Source: Mermis nigrescens
Taxonomy: Eukaryota > Nematoda > Enoplea > Mermithida > Mermithidae
Length of the DNA stretch: 64,000 bases
NCBI GenBank assembly: GCA_036768485.1
Contig: JAVLUZ010000510.1
Coordinates: forward strand, 248,001 to 312,000
Reading direction: 5' to 3'
Within the stretch, counting starts at the first letter, position 1, and every line of letters begins with the position of its first letter. The notes beneath the pieces are model-generated. The model saw only the letters and a list, made by a program, of their open reading frames with translations, ran no database searches and was not told where the DNA came from. The translations under genes were made by a program, and so were the position numbers. Shown here in pieces: positions 14,501 through 25,900 of the stretch.

Positions 14501-17500
14501 AATAAAAATTACCGGAGAAAATCGCTATTTATTTTTATTATCTCTAAATCATTAATTGCTGATTTAAGTTTAATAAATTTTGATTATACACAGTGATTTC
14601 TTATTCAATATTGTCATTCACTTGAAAAGCTTCAAACATTGAAGAATATAAATTTATAGAATAAAATATTGCTATTTATTCCTGATTTTTAACCATTCCA
14701 TGATATCATCTGTGTGGTCATAATCTAAATCTAATGCTACAATTCCAGATTTTATTTTGTACTGAGGATGTAAGTCGTCTTTTCAAGGATCGAGACGTAT
14801 CAAAATAAGATTTTTTTATTTCAGATTTCAGATTATGTTTTTAGATCTTTTAGAATAGATTTTTTGAGCATAAAATAAAAATCGGTCTAAGCAGACTAGG
14901 TTCCTAGCACCTATTCTATTTCCTAAGGGAAATTCGTACCTGGAAAAATAATTTTGTTATATTTTACATTTATAATCTCATCAGGAGCTATATCTACACT
15001 TTTCTAATGTTGGAAAAATTGATTTTAAGAAGAAATAACGCTTTTTTTCATGTGATTAGTGTTTTATCTATTCTTGACGATTTCCAGTTGGAGAATAATG
15101 ACATTGATCTATCAAATTTGGACGCAATGATCGAATACGTTGATCTGGAAATGATACTCTGCCTTAAAGATCTTATTTCGTTTGCCTGGCAAGTTTGTGT
15201 CGGCTTGGTATGCACTTTAGAGTTAAATCCTATGAACTGCCATTCGTTCATAAACTTAGAATTTTTCAGGAGTACCTATGGCTTCGTAAATTCATTCATA
15301 GAGACGTAGCCGCTAGGAATATTCTAGTCAGCAAGGGCAAGAAGGCAAAAGTGATTTCTTCAGCTTCTACGTTTTTATGTTTTTGGGCATAAAGCATCAG
15401 TTTTCTATCTAAAATATAAGCTACTTTATACTATCCTCAAAATCTAGTTTTTTTAGATTTGTACTGTTGGTGAGTTTTTACTTTTAATTAATCAAAACAA
15501 AGTAGTCATTCAGTTGAGGTGAATACGATCATGAGTTTATTGGCTGGAATCAATGGATTGCGTACTTTTTGCGTGTCTCTTTTTAGTGATTTTTAACCCA
15601 AACGCTATTTTCCGTGGTATGAAGGGATTGATATACATACTCAGATTAAATATTTAAGCTCTGGCAGAATTCCTTTAGTCATACACACACAATAACTGTT
15701 TTGCTTTGTACACTTAAACTCAAATTTCTGCTCACTATTTCAATCTTTCTAGATTGGTGATTTTGGCTTATGTCGGTATTCTTGCCGGGATCCAGTCTAT
15801 ATTGGCAAAGGAGGAAAATTGCCAATAAAATGGATGTCTATCGAAGCGATAAAAAATTATGAGTTCACTTCGTGGTCCGACGTGTAAGTTTTGGTTCACT
15901 CTGATATATACGTGTAGAGAAACTTCAAAAATGTCTGCTTTAACTCAGCAAGGAAACTTTCTATGCTAGAATGAGCAATATGAAGATCTAGAAGGAATAG
16001 AATTTTAATTTTCCTCAATAGATGATGCAGCTGCAATCACTGATATTAGTGCCATTTTGACGTTTAAAGCATTTTCTTAGGCTGCTAAAGTTCAAGGAAG
16101 TGAAATTTTCGATCTAACAAATGAAATTCAGAAATGTTGTGCATATAGAATCACAGCATGGAAATTCTGGGGCAAAGACCATGCATGGTTGTGCGGGCAG
16201 TAGGACTAGACGTTTGAATCAGGACTAATGTATGGCCCCATATTATGAATATAGAGAATATATTTCGTGGAAAATAGGGCAAAATCAGGGTCATAAATGG
16301 ACAAAAATCAATGTTTGTCCGCAAAAACGCTCGAAATCGACTAAAAAAACTGTGAACAAGGATAAATTTCTTGATATTCTAATCATAATACGACTTTTTA
16401 AGCTCATGTCAGCTCAAAATAGCTTTTCCTGCTTTCACAGACTGAGCTAGCCCCTTTATCGGCAATGCAATGTACTTATGTTATCCATCCCAAGAGACAA
16501 TGAAAAGGAAAAAATTACGTAGACAAGGCAACATTAATGCCAGAAATGGATAATGTACAAATTTTCTGCCCAAAATTCGTGAAATCTGTTAAAAAGCGGA
16601 GATTAATCCATCGTTTGCACTGTTTAAACGGTTATACTGCTTTCAAACGCTATTCTTACTAAAAATGCCCGACCGGGACATCAAGTTGGATGCATATTAC
16701 TAAGTCTAAGCCTAAACTGCATTCGTGACAGAAATGGCGCCTCTCCTCGTTCCCTCTGAAAATTATAAACAAATAGGGTGTTCCAGTCGGCTAAAAAAAG
16801 CATTTTGTCTCACCCATCCAGATCCGGTTCATCCTCTCTAGTAGTCATACTTTTGGCATGTGGCATTGACTCACGAGTCAATGTGTCTTGTTATTCAGTA
16901 AAGCGATAATGTGTGACTAATTTATCCTGTTGAGTTTCATTAGCCAAAGTAGGCGCTAAGAGAACAAATAGATATGTATGTATTGAATTTTTCGAGTCAA
17001 ATTGAATAGTATCTATAAGGTTTGATATATAGATCTGTAGAAAACCAAAAACTTAGTAAAACTAAATATGGTTTTAAGATGTAAATTAAAGATTAATTTG
17101 CATAACAATCTCATTGCTTATCTTTCTACGTACATACAAGCGCTACCGTATTTGTCAATGATGCTAACATTTTCTGGCCAGGTGGTCCTTCGGCGTACTG
17201 CTTTTCGAGCTAATAACCCTTGGTGGCTCTCCATATCCAAGTGTTCAACCTGCTGATATGGAATCAGTACTCGAGTCTGGCCAGCGAATGGAAAAACCCG
17301 ATAACTGCCCGGAAGAGCTGTAACTCTACGAAAGTTCAACTTTCTTAAATTCCGTTCTATTCAAATTCTATTGTTTTTCAAGAAGTCATTTAAAAAATGT
17401 GGGCTCTTTCGCTGCTCGTTTTCATTAATTCTGAGAAAATAAGAAAAAATTTAGTATACTTATAATCTATTATTTTTAGCTGCTTAGCATATTTGAGCTA

Positions 17501-19942
17501 ACGCAGATAAAATTTACCCTGAAAATGTTATAGAAATTATTGCAATAAGGAAATTGAAAGGATGATGAGATGTTGGTAAAGATTCTATTCAAGTTGTGAA
17601 AAAATTATTAAATTAATCTGAATTATGAGATTAACTGTCTCGATTATTTTCTCATTTATAGATACCAGATAATGCTCGATACATGGGAAGCCATACCAAA
17701 GAATCGGCCAAATTGCAGTCAACTTCGAGAAAGATTACGCCATATGCTTGAAAGCTTTACTGAAGATTACTTCTACTTGAAATTGAATGGGACTCGCGAT
17801 TACTACAATGTTGTGTCTCACGAATATCCCATCAGTCAGCCTGACATAGACAAAGGTACGAGGGTAAGTTTGTGACACAAATCATGAAATTTCAGTCCCA
17901 ATTTAGCTCCATATTTTTAAAAAGGATATTCCCAACCATACATGTAACAGGAGATAGGGATCCCCCACCCAAAGTTGGCCGTCCCTCATCCCTCCAAAGC
18001 CAAAGCTGGAAAATTCAAACCCCCCGGTTTTTGAAATAAATGAATCTTTTGGCCGTTTTAGGCGTTTTTTAGCTGTTTTTGGCTAAAATTTGGAGGTCAT
18101 TTATCCCCGTCCTCTAAAAATGGCTCAAGTATGTTCCCAACTAGAATATGTGGTTTTCCCCAAGATTTACGTCTGTCTTCATTTTTCTAAATGTGTAGGG
18201 CTTTCTCCAATTAGGTTTCGCTAATGAATAGACTTTATAAAAGGCCACATTATTGACGAGTAAATTTCGTGAAATTAAGTTTTGACTATCGGGTGTAAGG
18301 ATTGTATCTAATTGTCGAAATTCCTCTTTATTGAAATAATGTCCACTCTTCTCAATTCCTCTCTTTAATTTTTTTGTCTCTTTATAGTGTTTTGTCCAGC
18401 TTCCCTGCTTTTTGCAAGCTTGAACAATCTTAATCGAAAATCTTGAAGAGATTGTGATTTTGTAATTTAGTTAGGATTAACAATTGGTCATATAAAAGTT
18501 GATTAAATTTTGAGAAAATAGTGCCTTTGTATTAAAAACCAGCAGGGATTGGTTAAATATAATTCGTGAGAAATTAGTTTACGTACGTTTTTGCACGATA
18601 CTTTAAATGGAATGTTAAAAGATCATTTAGTGAGAAGAAACATAACGAATTTAGAACAATAAAAAAGTTGCTAACGTGTATGTGCTCAGAACTGTCATTA
18701 TATGAATCATTTCAATCCTTCTTTTACTTACTCTATTTTTTCTATTATGAATTATTATTAATATCATTAATATTATTATCTATAATTATTATTTATTATT
18801 ATTATATGATATTTTATCATTATTATTATTATTATTATTATATTATTATTATTATTATTATTAATATTATTATTATTATTGTTATTAATATTATTATCAT
18901 ACATGCACACTGGGGTTAAGGTACGAGGTGTATCCCCATTCCATGCCAAGACTTTCGAAAAGCTTACCTCCTTAGGGCATATATAATCTATTGCTCGAAC
19001 CACGGAAAAGCTCCAATCGATGTCTAACAGTGTAATGTCACGTACATAATATGCATATGTTTAGAGCAGTTGACTGTTCACTTCATCCATCCGAACACTT
19101 CTCTCTCATTATTTCGTACATATTTGATTGTCCAAGTCATTCCATAAGTAACACTGACTCAATCGCTAGAACGACAATTTTACATTAAATAAGAGAATTA
19201 CTTATTGATTCCACCGAAAAAAGCTTGGTCTATCCCTCGCAGAACTGTTGAGCGTGCCCATTTATGATAATTATGATAATTCAGGGTGAGGAAGAAGTCA
19301 CCTGCAATCCATGTTTTTACTGTCTGCTATGTTGTCATACAGGAAGAGAACTTCGCGGAATCTCACCGTGTTTTCTTTAGCCACTTGCTGAAGGGTTTAA
19401 TTAAATGTCGCTCGCCAAATTTAGCACCCTAAAAACTTTCAGAACAATTCGGCAGAACGAGCCAATTCGTAAAATCGGGCAGAGACTGCGCAACTGACAC
19501 ATCCAAAGCTCCGGTATCACCTCGTAGCGCCCATGCGAACAATCCTGAAGTACACATTTTTGGGACAAATGAAGATCAGAAAATTGTCAAAAATATACCT
19601 GACATGTCCAAACTTAGTGTAAACCGACCACTATTGAATTCCACGCAGTCGTGTGATTCAGCTGTATCGTCGGTCATCAAAACGGATGACAGTGGTCGTT
19701 CTACGATGGTGGACGATCAGGCTTCGCCTGAGTTCAAAACTCCTTGCGTCCATTCACATAAAAATAATTGTGAAATCCATAGTCTGAGGAACACTGAAGG
19801 AAGCTTGGTCAAATCGGCTAGTGCATCCAGCGTTTCATCGCCGAGCTGCTATGGCGAATCCATCGATAGTTCGTCCGACGGTGAAGTGTTTTTGTACCAT
19901 AATAATGACCGCCAATCAGCAACAGCCGCTGTGGATAATTAA
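5600..19942 (+). CDS. RTK-A: receptor tyrosine kinase, 5' end outside window
   Basis: Single-pass receptor tyrosine kinase. Visible exons: 5600-5841, 7854-8085, 11113-11340, 12465-12554, 13730-13923, 15088-15207, 15270-15350, 15753-15883, 17182-17319, 17662-17855, 19443-19942 (stop). All junctions are GT..AG and phases agree, giving about 715 visible residues. Order: ectodomain piece with N-glycosylation sites, TM helix (visible residues about 136-158), juxtamembrane, kinase (about 215-520), Ser-rich tail. Motifs: LGEGAFG, VAIK, alphaC Glu in [15 protein letters not shown] (about 378), DFG (about 398), WSFG. The APE position reads SIE. YYN in RDYYNV is a possible Grb2 SH2 site. The first visible exon starts with two leftover bases, so upstream exons exist outside the window. 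A tandem paralogue follows. Similar in style to Torso/PDGFR-VEGFR or nematode kin-16-type kinases; the subfamily is undecided. Confidence 0.9.
6016..7038. mobile_element. hAT-like non-autonomous transposon (GGCGTAG termini), copy 1
   Basis: Begins CAGAGGCGTAGTCAGG and ends in an imperfect inverted copy (CCTGGCTTCGCCGTTC). An 8-bp direct repeat AGTATAAA flanks it at 6008-6015 and 7039-7046, the TSD length expected of hAT elements. No transposase is seen. It lies in the RTK-A intron 5842-7853. A second family member is at 12,678-13,338. Confidence 0.75.
7047..7425. mobile_element. MITE with CCGTATTTAGGA-type termini, copy 1
   Basis: Left end CAGACCCGTATCC and right end CCTAAATACGGCTCTG are imperfect inverted repeats. 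It abuts the right TSD of the preceding hAT-like element. The interior (a 'gggaggggacccaaa' block, then 'attttctgacgttttt') is closely similar to 40,045-40,404 in the matching region of RTK-B. Confidence 0.65.
7854..8085 (+). other. RTK-A exon: membrane-proximal ectodomain and most of the TM helix
   Basis: Continues phase 0 from 5841 and ends in phase 1 before GTATTT. It encodes a segment with [11 protein letters not shown].. matching the RTK-B exon at 38741-38892 ([11 protein letters not shown]), then LDLRH, a basic KHRQKR stop and a run of about 20 hydrophobic residues. The helix is completed across the junction with 11113 (..[16 protein letters not shown]). In RTK-B the TM helix is instead wholly inside the next exon, so the intron position differs between the paralogues. 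The acceptor (AAAAAAG) is purine-rich and was chosen because its phase and the homology fit. Confidence 0.8.
8649..8792 (+). pseudogene. Transposase N-terminal helix-turn-helix remnant
   Basis: A 47-codon ORF begins ATG CCA TTA and ends at TAG. It includes [20 protein letters not shown], the pattern of a Tc1/psq-like DNA-binding helix-turn-helix (an 'IAKxF' helix, then '[10 protein letters not shown]'). Just downstream, other frames carry degenerate transposase-like sequence with several stops. It lies in the TA-flanked element 8,488-11,059 and is not expected to be functional. Confidence 0.6.
9430..9710. repeat. CCCAACAGCCCCACC minisatellite, 17-18 bp unit
   Basis: About fifteen imperfect copies of CCCAACAGYCCCACCRT, with a unit mostly of 17-18 bp. 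All frames stay open for a long way and give Pro/Thr/Gln-rich or Trp/Gly-rich shadow peptides. One or two reverse-complement units occur at 10,990-11,030 (ctgttgggacggtgggg), next to the opposite terminus of the host transposon, so the unit derives from the subterminal sequence of that element and expanded on one side. Confidence 0.85.
10560..10846 (-). mobile_element. R1 MITE family (CCAYACSTGGGC termini), copy a
   Basis: The reverse strand reads: a GTGGGC start, a G-run, 'aaggtcaaaaaatgg', 'accattttt', 'gccaatggatag' and a G/C homopolymer before the far end. Six other copies lie at about 39,199, 45,500, 49,023, 54,827, 58,978 and 61,261. No coding capacity; the open frames are due to G/C runs. 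Confidence 0.7.
11473..11657. mobile_element. Short MITE with CAGGCTTAAGCC internal palindromes, copy 1
   Basis: Left end AGCCCGGTTTCAAT and right end ATTGAAATCGGGCC are inverted. Inside are several CTTAAGCC / GGCTTAAG palindromes. It lies in the RTK-A intron 11341-12464. Related copies are at 23,748-23,935 and 28,581-29,905, the last one interrupted. Confidence 0.65.
12678..13338. mobile_element. hAT-like non-autonomous transposon (GGCGTAG termini), copy 2
   Basis: Begins CAGAGGCGTAGCCAGG and ends in the inverted CTTAGCTACGCCCTTG. The 8-bp TSD GGTGAAGT is perfect at 12670-12677 and 13339-13346. No transposase is visible. It sits in the RTK-A intron between the VAIK exon and the alphaC exon. 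Confidence 0.85.
17935..18145. repeat. Dispersed 'catgtaacag..gggatccccc' repeat, copy 1
   Basis: The order catacatgtaacag, gggatcccccaccc, ccaaagcc, ttttggccgtttttagg, aaaatttg is shared with 20,095-20,335. The two copies flank the last exon of RTK-A in the same orientation. No coding content; termini are not defined. Confidence 0.6.
18728..18902. repeat. (ATT)n microsatellite
   Basis: About 170 bp of nearly pure TTA/ATT triplets with a few interruptions, inside the last intron of RTK-A (17856-19442). It gives open frames of poly-Ile/Tyr or poly-Asn that are not genes. Confidence 0.95.
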
Positions 19943-20094
19943 AACTTGTTGTGACTTATTATTATGCATGTTATACCTAACTTATTATTTTTCATTTATT
20001 TGTTTTGTTTGGTACAAGATCGTAGTACAAAATCATATAACATGACTGTGATGCTAACGGTTTTGCAGTGTCAGTGATAGCCACTAGTGTTAGG

Positions 20095-20335
20095 GACATA
20101 CATGTAACAGAGAGGCTTTGGATCCCCTAACCAAAGTGGTTCTCCCCTATATCCCAAAGCCAGAAAATTTTTAACCCCCTCCCCGATTTTTAGAAAAACT
20201 CTATTTTTTGGCCACTCTTAGGTGTTTTTTGGCCGTTTTTGGTCAAAAATTTGACTTCATTCGCTGCCCTTCCCCAGATATGGACAGGGATCCCCCACCT
20301 GGCACGAAGCTGTGGGAGGACAGGAGACTAGTCCC
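20095..20335. repeat. Dispersed 'catgtaacag..gggatccccc' repeat, copy 2
   Basis: Matches 17,935-18,145 in order and orientation and lies about 150 bp past the RTK-A stop codon, in the 3' flank. Confidence 0.6.
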
Positions 20336-22990
20336 CCGGATTTTGGAAATACGAATATTTTGTTACAAGAGTCACCTAAGGGAAAAAGTTGAAAATTCGT
20401 AAAGCGCATTTGATAGATTGCCGGAAAAGATTCCTAGCACACTTTTTAACTAATAAGCGCAACATTTTGGGGTGCTTCACGCCAGATTTATTGTTTTTGT
20501 ATAGCTTTTGTCTACCGAAGTGCTCAAGTTTAAGAAAGACGTAGATATTGAATATACTTAAATTTTCTGATTTGTTGCGCAGAATAATTTATTTTTCTTA
20601 CGAATTCTTTTTCTTTGCAGTGCAGGTACCAGGAATATTTACAAAAATAAGTGACAATTTTTCAGCGAAGTCAAATGTTTATAAATCGTTTGTTTGACCA
20701 CTTAATACAATATATTTTTTAACATGAATAGAATCAAGTTAAATTTTGCGGATTGTTCGAAAAATTTTCCTTGTTTAATGTAAAGAGCTCGTTGAGAAAC
20801 GCTCAAAAACATTAAGATTTTTGCCTGTCAACGAGTAGTTGTTGGGATATGTTACTTCAAAATTTTAGTCCACTCAAATTCAGATGGCCAGCTACGTGCA
20901 TATCCCCCACCCAAAATTTCGAGCCTTTACATGCTTGATCAAGTGTGTGGATGGATCCTAAAGCAAGAGGAATAAGGTTAGAGTTTGGGGCAAGACCAGA
21001 CTTAACTGAAATTACATGTCTTTCTCAAATCGGAAAGTCAAGGGAAGTAGCTATGTACATCAGTACTCTAAGCGCCGAAAAAAGTTGTCATCTTATTTAT
21101 TAACAACCTTTCTGAGGCTTCTAAAGACTAACAAAATTTAAAAAATTGTAAGACAAAGACAAAATAGTTTTCAATCCTTGCCAATATGTTCAAATCCAAT
21201 TTTTACTTTTAACAGACCGAAAGTGCAATAAATTTTTAGCAGTAGCGTGAAGTTGTAGGGAAGTCTCGGCAGATCGAGCCTTTAAACCAAATTTCGGCGC
21301 TTCATAAGGAGAGAAGCAATCGGAAAAGTTTGACGTTGCTTCTTTAAACTAAGTTTTGGACAGCAGAAAATTTCAATATTCAGTGCGAAGCATCTAATAT
21401 TTCTCGGTAATTTGAGTTTTTTGTTTAAAAATCTTTGTACTTGGTTCTCACAAAGTTTTTGTACAGTCAGAAAATCTTTGCCGAATACAAAAACAACGTA
21501 GACCGCACCGAAAGTAAGCTGCAAATTGTACGGTAATTGTAATTCCATTCAGCGCGATTAAACGAAACTTGCTTGGAGCAGGCAAACTTATAATTAGAGA
21601 GCGCAAAGTTACGGGGAAACTGACTAAAAATCTGTTTGCTTAATATTCTATTTTGGTGCAAGCGTCCGGAAGTTTTCAAAAGTCAGAAAGTTTAATAATT
21701 AATTATGCGTGTAAGAACATCGCATTTCAACGTTTTATCGAGCTCTGATAGTATCCTAGAAATCGTGTAAAAACTAATTTTTTTCAGTGGAATTTTCAGG
21801 GGTCTAGCCATTTTTAAATGGAGGTCTGCTCAGGTTCTGGGGTCCAAATTCATCTGCGCCTGCTCTGCTGATAATCTCTAGTTTGGAAAGCATTTTGATT
21901 TAGTAAAGTTAACTATTTTTAAATGATGTATAGCCCTAGTATACAAAAAACTAATTTTAGCGGAAATATTGTGATTTTTGTGGAAAGGATCATAAATAAT
22001 TTGCACCTTTTTTTACTATCTATATGCACTACGATTCAGTTGTACATGAATTATTTTACAGTACTAGACTGGCATTTGAAAATTGTAATGCGAAAACTAA
22101 GATGGCTTTGCGCTATCAGAACTCATAATTTTTGAATTCGCTTTGTTCACAAGTCCATAATAGTTTTCGTTTAATATCGGACTGTTGATTTTTCGATTTA
22201 AGTGAAAAGCGTTTTATTCGAACGAACTTTCTAATTACCTATTCATTAGCTAAGATATCGTAATTCCAAGAAGCACATAAGTAGAAATCGTATAGGATGG
22301 GTACCTATGTATAATGACGAGACAAGCACGTAAGGGTTAAGGGACCGATTATTCCAAAAAGGATAAAATTGAACATTTTCTGGCGAAAATAAGGCAAATA
22401 TAAAGGCAAAAAGGACAACTTTTTTGCAGAAGTGTTTGAAATCTATCTACCTGAAACTGTCGATCAAGGATATTCTTGCGCTAATGCCTACTTTAAAGGC
22501 CATTTCAATTCAGAAAAAGTTGTCTTGCTGACCCCCGGCTCCTGACCCCGAGACCGGTCATGCTAGGCATGTATGGTGATGTCACAAAAATTTCTCCTAA
22601 CAAAGTTCCGTATAATACCACAAAACTGGTAATTTATAATAATTTAAAATAACGTATAATAATTTTTAAATAATCTTGGGCTATTCTGAGAAATTTATTA
22701 CCTAATTGAAGATAAGCAAATGTTACATCAAATATTGCTGACCTTGAGCTATTGCCCAACATTCTTTGTATCAAATTTTAGAATCGCAATTTTGAGGACT
22801 CCGAATAAATCGACCAAGCGACACCCACCAAAATCCTTATTTGACAGTGCATGTAATCTTTCATGATCTGTTTTTCGTACCCGCGGGGCAAAAGACTTGT
22901 ACCAGTTCGTGCTTGCAAATATCCAGTTTTATAGTGATGTCCAGTTATCGATCCTATTGAGTCTACTAACTGATTCCATAGATCGCACCG
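20336..22990. other. Intergenic region between RTK-A and RTK-B
   Basis: No exon-like segment resembling either receptor is visible and no other gene is recognised. It holds unassigned AT-rich sequence and, at about 22,330-22,580, a diverged copy of the dispersed repeat also seen at 37,765-38,015 (gaaaataaggcaaa .. ctgacccc .. ccggtcatgc). A promoter for RTK-B is expected here, but no specific motif can be defended. Confidence 0.5.
22330..22580 (-). repeat. Dispersed R3 repeat copy
   Basis: Read in reverse it shares, with 63,838-64,000, 42,720-42,992 and 37,765-38,015, the order 'gaccgRtct..ggggtca', 'aaaatgRcctcaaaa', 'gctaaaatagc'. It is diverged and without clear ends. Confidence 0.45.
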
Positions 22991-25900
22991 ATGACAAATT
23001 TTTTTATATTATCGGGAAGCGAAAAATTTAAGTGCTTTCGTGTACTATTCGGGATTACCTCACTCTATCCACTGTTTCTAACGAATACTTGCGTTTTAGG
23101 CGAGCCGCCAGGAGTCGAGACATTTCCTTCGGATAATTTATGCCGTTTGAAATGCATAGTCGAATGTTCAGAAATTCTAAAGGTTAGTTTATTTCGTTTT
23201 TTGCTCAATCTTTACATACTCGTACTTTATTCCTACATCCCATTATTTTTTATGAGTGCTGATTGTTACGAAACACGCTTTACCAATCCCTTATATCACG
23301 CGATGTTAATTATTGATCATTGACTTGCTTAGCGGTCTGAATTGCCGCTAAAATTTATATATAAGTCTTTTGCAGACAATTATTAATTGAATGTTAGATT
23401 TTTAAAATAGTTTAATTATATTTAAGAGTTGAGCTATTTACTAGAATTTTCATTACTCCGTTGTTACGAATTCTTGCCTGAATCTGAATCCTGGAACTTA
23501 TTACAACTGTTCACTTCAAAGTTTAATCGACTTCTTATCTATTTAAGCTTGAATTCGATAGCTGCCTAAACATATGTTCGAATGATAAAACGGCACAATG
23601 TGTAAGTATGAATAAAATATTTTGTTCAACAAATGTTTTTGATTTCGATCTCGCTAGAAATAGTCCATTATTGATAAATCAATATTTTTTTAATCTATCA
23701 ATAAATAAGAAAATTAATCTTTTTGGGACAGAATTTGTACATTAGGGTTCGATTTCTAAAAAGTGTGGCTTAAGGCAGGCTTAAACCTGTACGTGAGAAA
23801 CTTAGAAAGTGTTCAATGTTGATGTCGTATGTTCCAACATTGTCGTTGGTTTGCGCCTGACTTAAGCCTGCCTTTATGGAAACCGGCTTAAAAAAGATTG
23901 AAGTGTGGCTTAAGCCTGGCTTGAGCCTGATCATTCTTTTTTCTTTACAGATATTAATTGAATATTTTGATTAATACATATCTTCTTTTAATGTAAATAT
24001 ACCAACTAAAAAATAAAGTAAATTGTATAAAGTTTTTCTTATCCTATGGAATAGCTACATAAGTTTTGGCAGTCAGCCGAAGGTTCGAAAAACCATGATT
24101 TTTTAACAAAATTTCAAAACATTTCAATTTTACAAAGAATTAAGAGAGTTGTTGAAAAGAGAATAAAGGACGATAACAAATTTAGAAAATATAACTATTG
24201 ACTAGTCTCAAGAAATTTTACTTTCCACGTCATGATATCCTAATTCTGCACTCAATAAAAGTGTGTATGCAGTGAAGTAAAATTGTATGAATAAAAGATA
24301 ATGTTGAAAAATATTTATTTTGAAATTTCAGGCAATACCTAAAAACGCAACTTGTTGGCCGAAATGCGGTCAAATGTCATCGTTGTTTACAGGTAAAGGG
24401 TTTATCACGTATTTACTGCATCGCATTTGATCAAGATTACTAACTTTTCTAATTACGCATTTTTGCCTCGAAGAAAAGTTAGCAACTCCATCTTTGGATG
24501 TTTCGTATGACGGAACTTTGGAGCCAAATCCTTGGCACGCTCACGTTAATTGGAGTCATGTAGCCGGTGCCAAGTTATACGTGCTGGAATATCGCGAAAT
24601 CATTGACGAAAATGAACAGCATCTGTCTAATGCGACCTATGAAGTAAATACTTCAGTTCTTTTTTATATTTACTCATTCGGAGCGATATGAATGGGTGAC
24701 AAAAAATTTTGTTAATCAATATCGAAGCGGATCCAGTTTTTTCCCTTATACGTAGAAAAACTGATTTCCCTTCGACTAGATGTCTATTTCATTTAAGTAA
24801 AAATGAAGCAGTAACCAGTGACCACGTTTTCTATTTTACGCAGAGAGTACAATAATATAGTCATACGTCAGTGTGCCACATAAAACGTCATTTCTTCAGA
24901 AACAAATACAAAATTCATTCATCGATCGCGTTAGAGGATTTTGGCGATTTTCCTTCATTTACATATATTGTTCAGGTCTGATGGTATGAAATTTTCGCAG
25001 GTCAGGCCTGACGACAAAAGTAATGGCTCCCGACTCAGTAAAGACGAATTAAAATTTTAATTTAATTTTAATTTCAAGTTTATTTCAATAATTTTTAGCT
25101 TGAGACGGTCTGTAAAACTCAAATCTGTAAATATATTATTTACTTCACGAACGCAAATGTCTGAAAAAATGAACGGATAAGCAATCATGAAGAAAAATAC
25201 GATCGCGAACCCCTAACACAGAATATTGAATGAAAATGCAGGAATATAAATTAATAACTATGATAATTACTTTTATCAGCTTAACCATATTGAATGTCCT
25301 GAACGTGGCATGAGTCTGACTTACACTAAAATGGGATCTGGTATACAATTTACTCCCCCAGCGTTTTTTAGCCGATCCATATAAGCTACAGTAACCAAAC
25401 TTTACAAGGAGATAGCTATAATCCTATTGTACTAATCTGGCGAAATTGATCAACTTACGGTGTAAACTTATTGCTTTATACACACAGTTTACAACGTACT
25501 AACGGCATCTAAAAATTGTAAACGATTCGGTGGGTTTCGAACAAAGCAGTTTTTTGTAACTCAATCAACATCCTACATTAAAAAAGTAAGTTTAAAAAAG
25601 TAAGTTTAAAGTAAGTTTAAAGTAAAGTAGAGTAAGTTTTTTTTAATTTTTTTCAAAGCAGTAAGTTTAAAGTAAGTTTAAAGTAAAGTAAAGTAACTTT
25701 TTTTATAATTTTTTTCTTTTAAGCAGTAAGTTTACACTCGTACGTTAATCAATTTTGCCAGATTAGTACAATAGGCTTATAGCTATCTCCTTGTAAAGTT
25801 TGGTTACTGTAGCTTATATGGATCGGCTAAAAAACGCTGGGGGTAAATTGTATACTAGATCCCTAAAATGTAATGCATTGATCAGTTACGATAAAAGGAT

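Larger units (their letters stand above)
11113..17855 (+). other. RTK-A protein kinase domain exons
   Basis: Nine exons encode the juxtamembrane region and a complete kinase fold. The P-loop is in 11113-11340, the catalytic Lys (VAIK) in 12465-12554, alphaC and hinge ([13 protein letters not shown]) in 13730-13923, a short insert and alphaE in 15088-15207, the catalytic loop in 15270-15350, the activation segment (DFG to KWMSIEAI) in 15753-15883, alphaF (SDV-WSFGVLL) in 17182-17319, and the C-lobe end and YYN motif in 17662-17855. The kinase insert is only a few tens of residues. Exon lengths 194, 120, 81, 131 and 138 are identical in RTK-B. Introns 13924-15087 and 15884-17181 hold no recognised element apart from a weak dispersed-repeat match near 16,200. 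Confidence 0.9.

Noticed and set aside
18668..19003. Tyr/Ile-rich and poly-Asn open frames
   Set aside because: Product of the (ATT)n microsatellite in an RTK-A intron.
21282..21679. Minus-strand ORFs of 70-88 codons in the RTK-A/RTK-B spacer
   Set aside because: No recognisable domain, signal or splice context; composition like the surrounding intergenic DNA.
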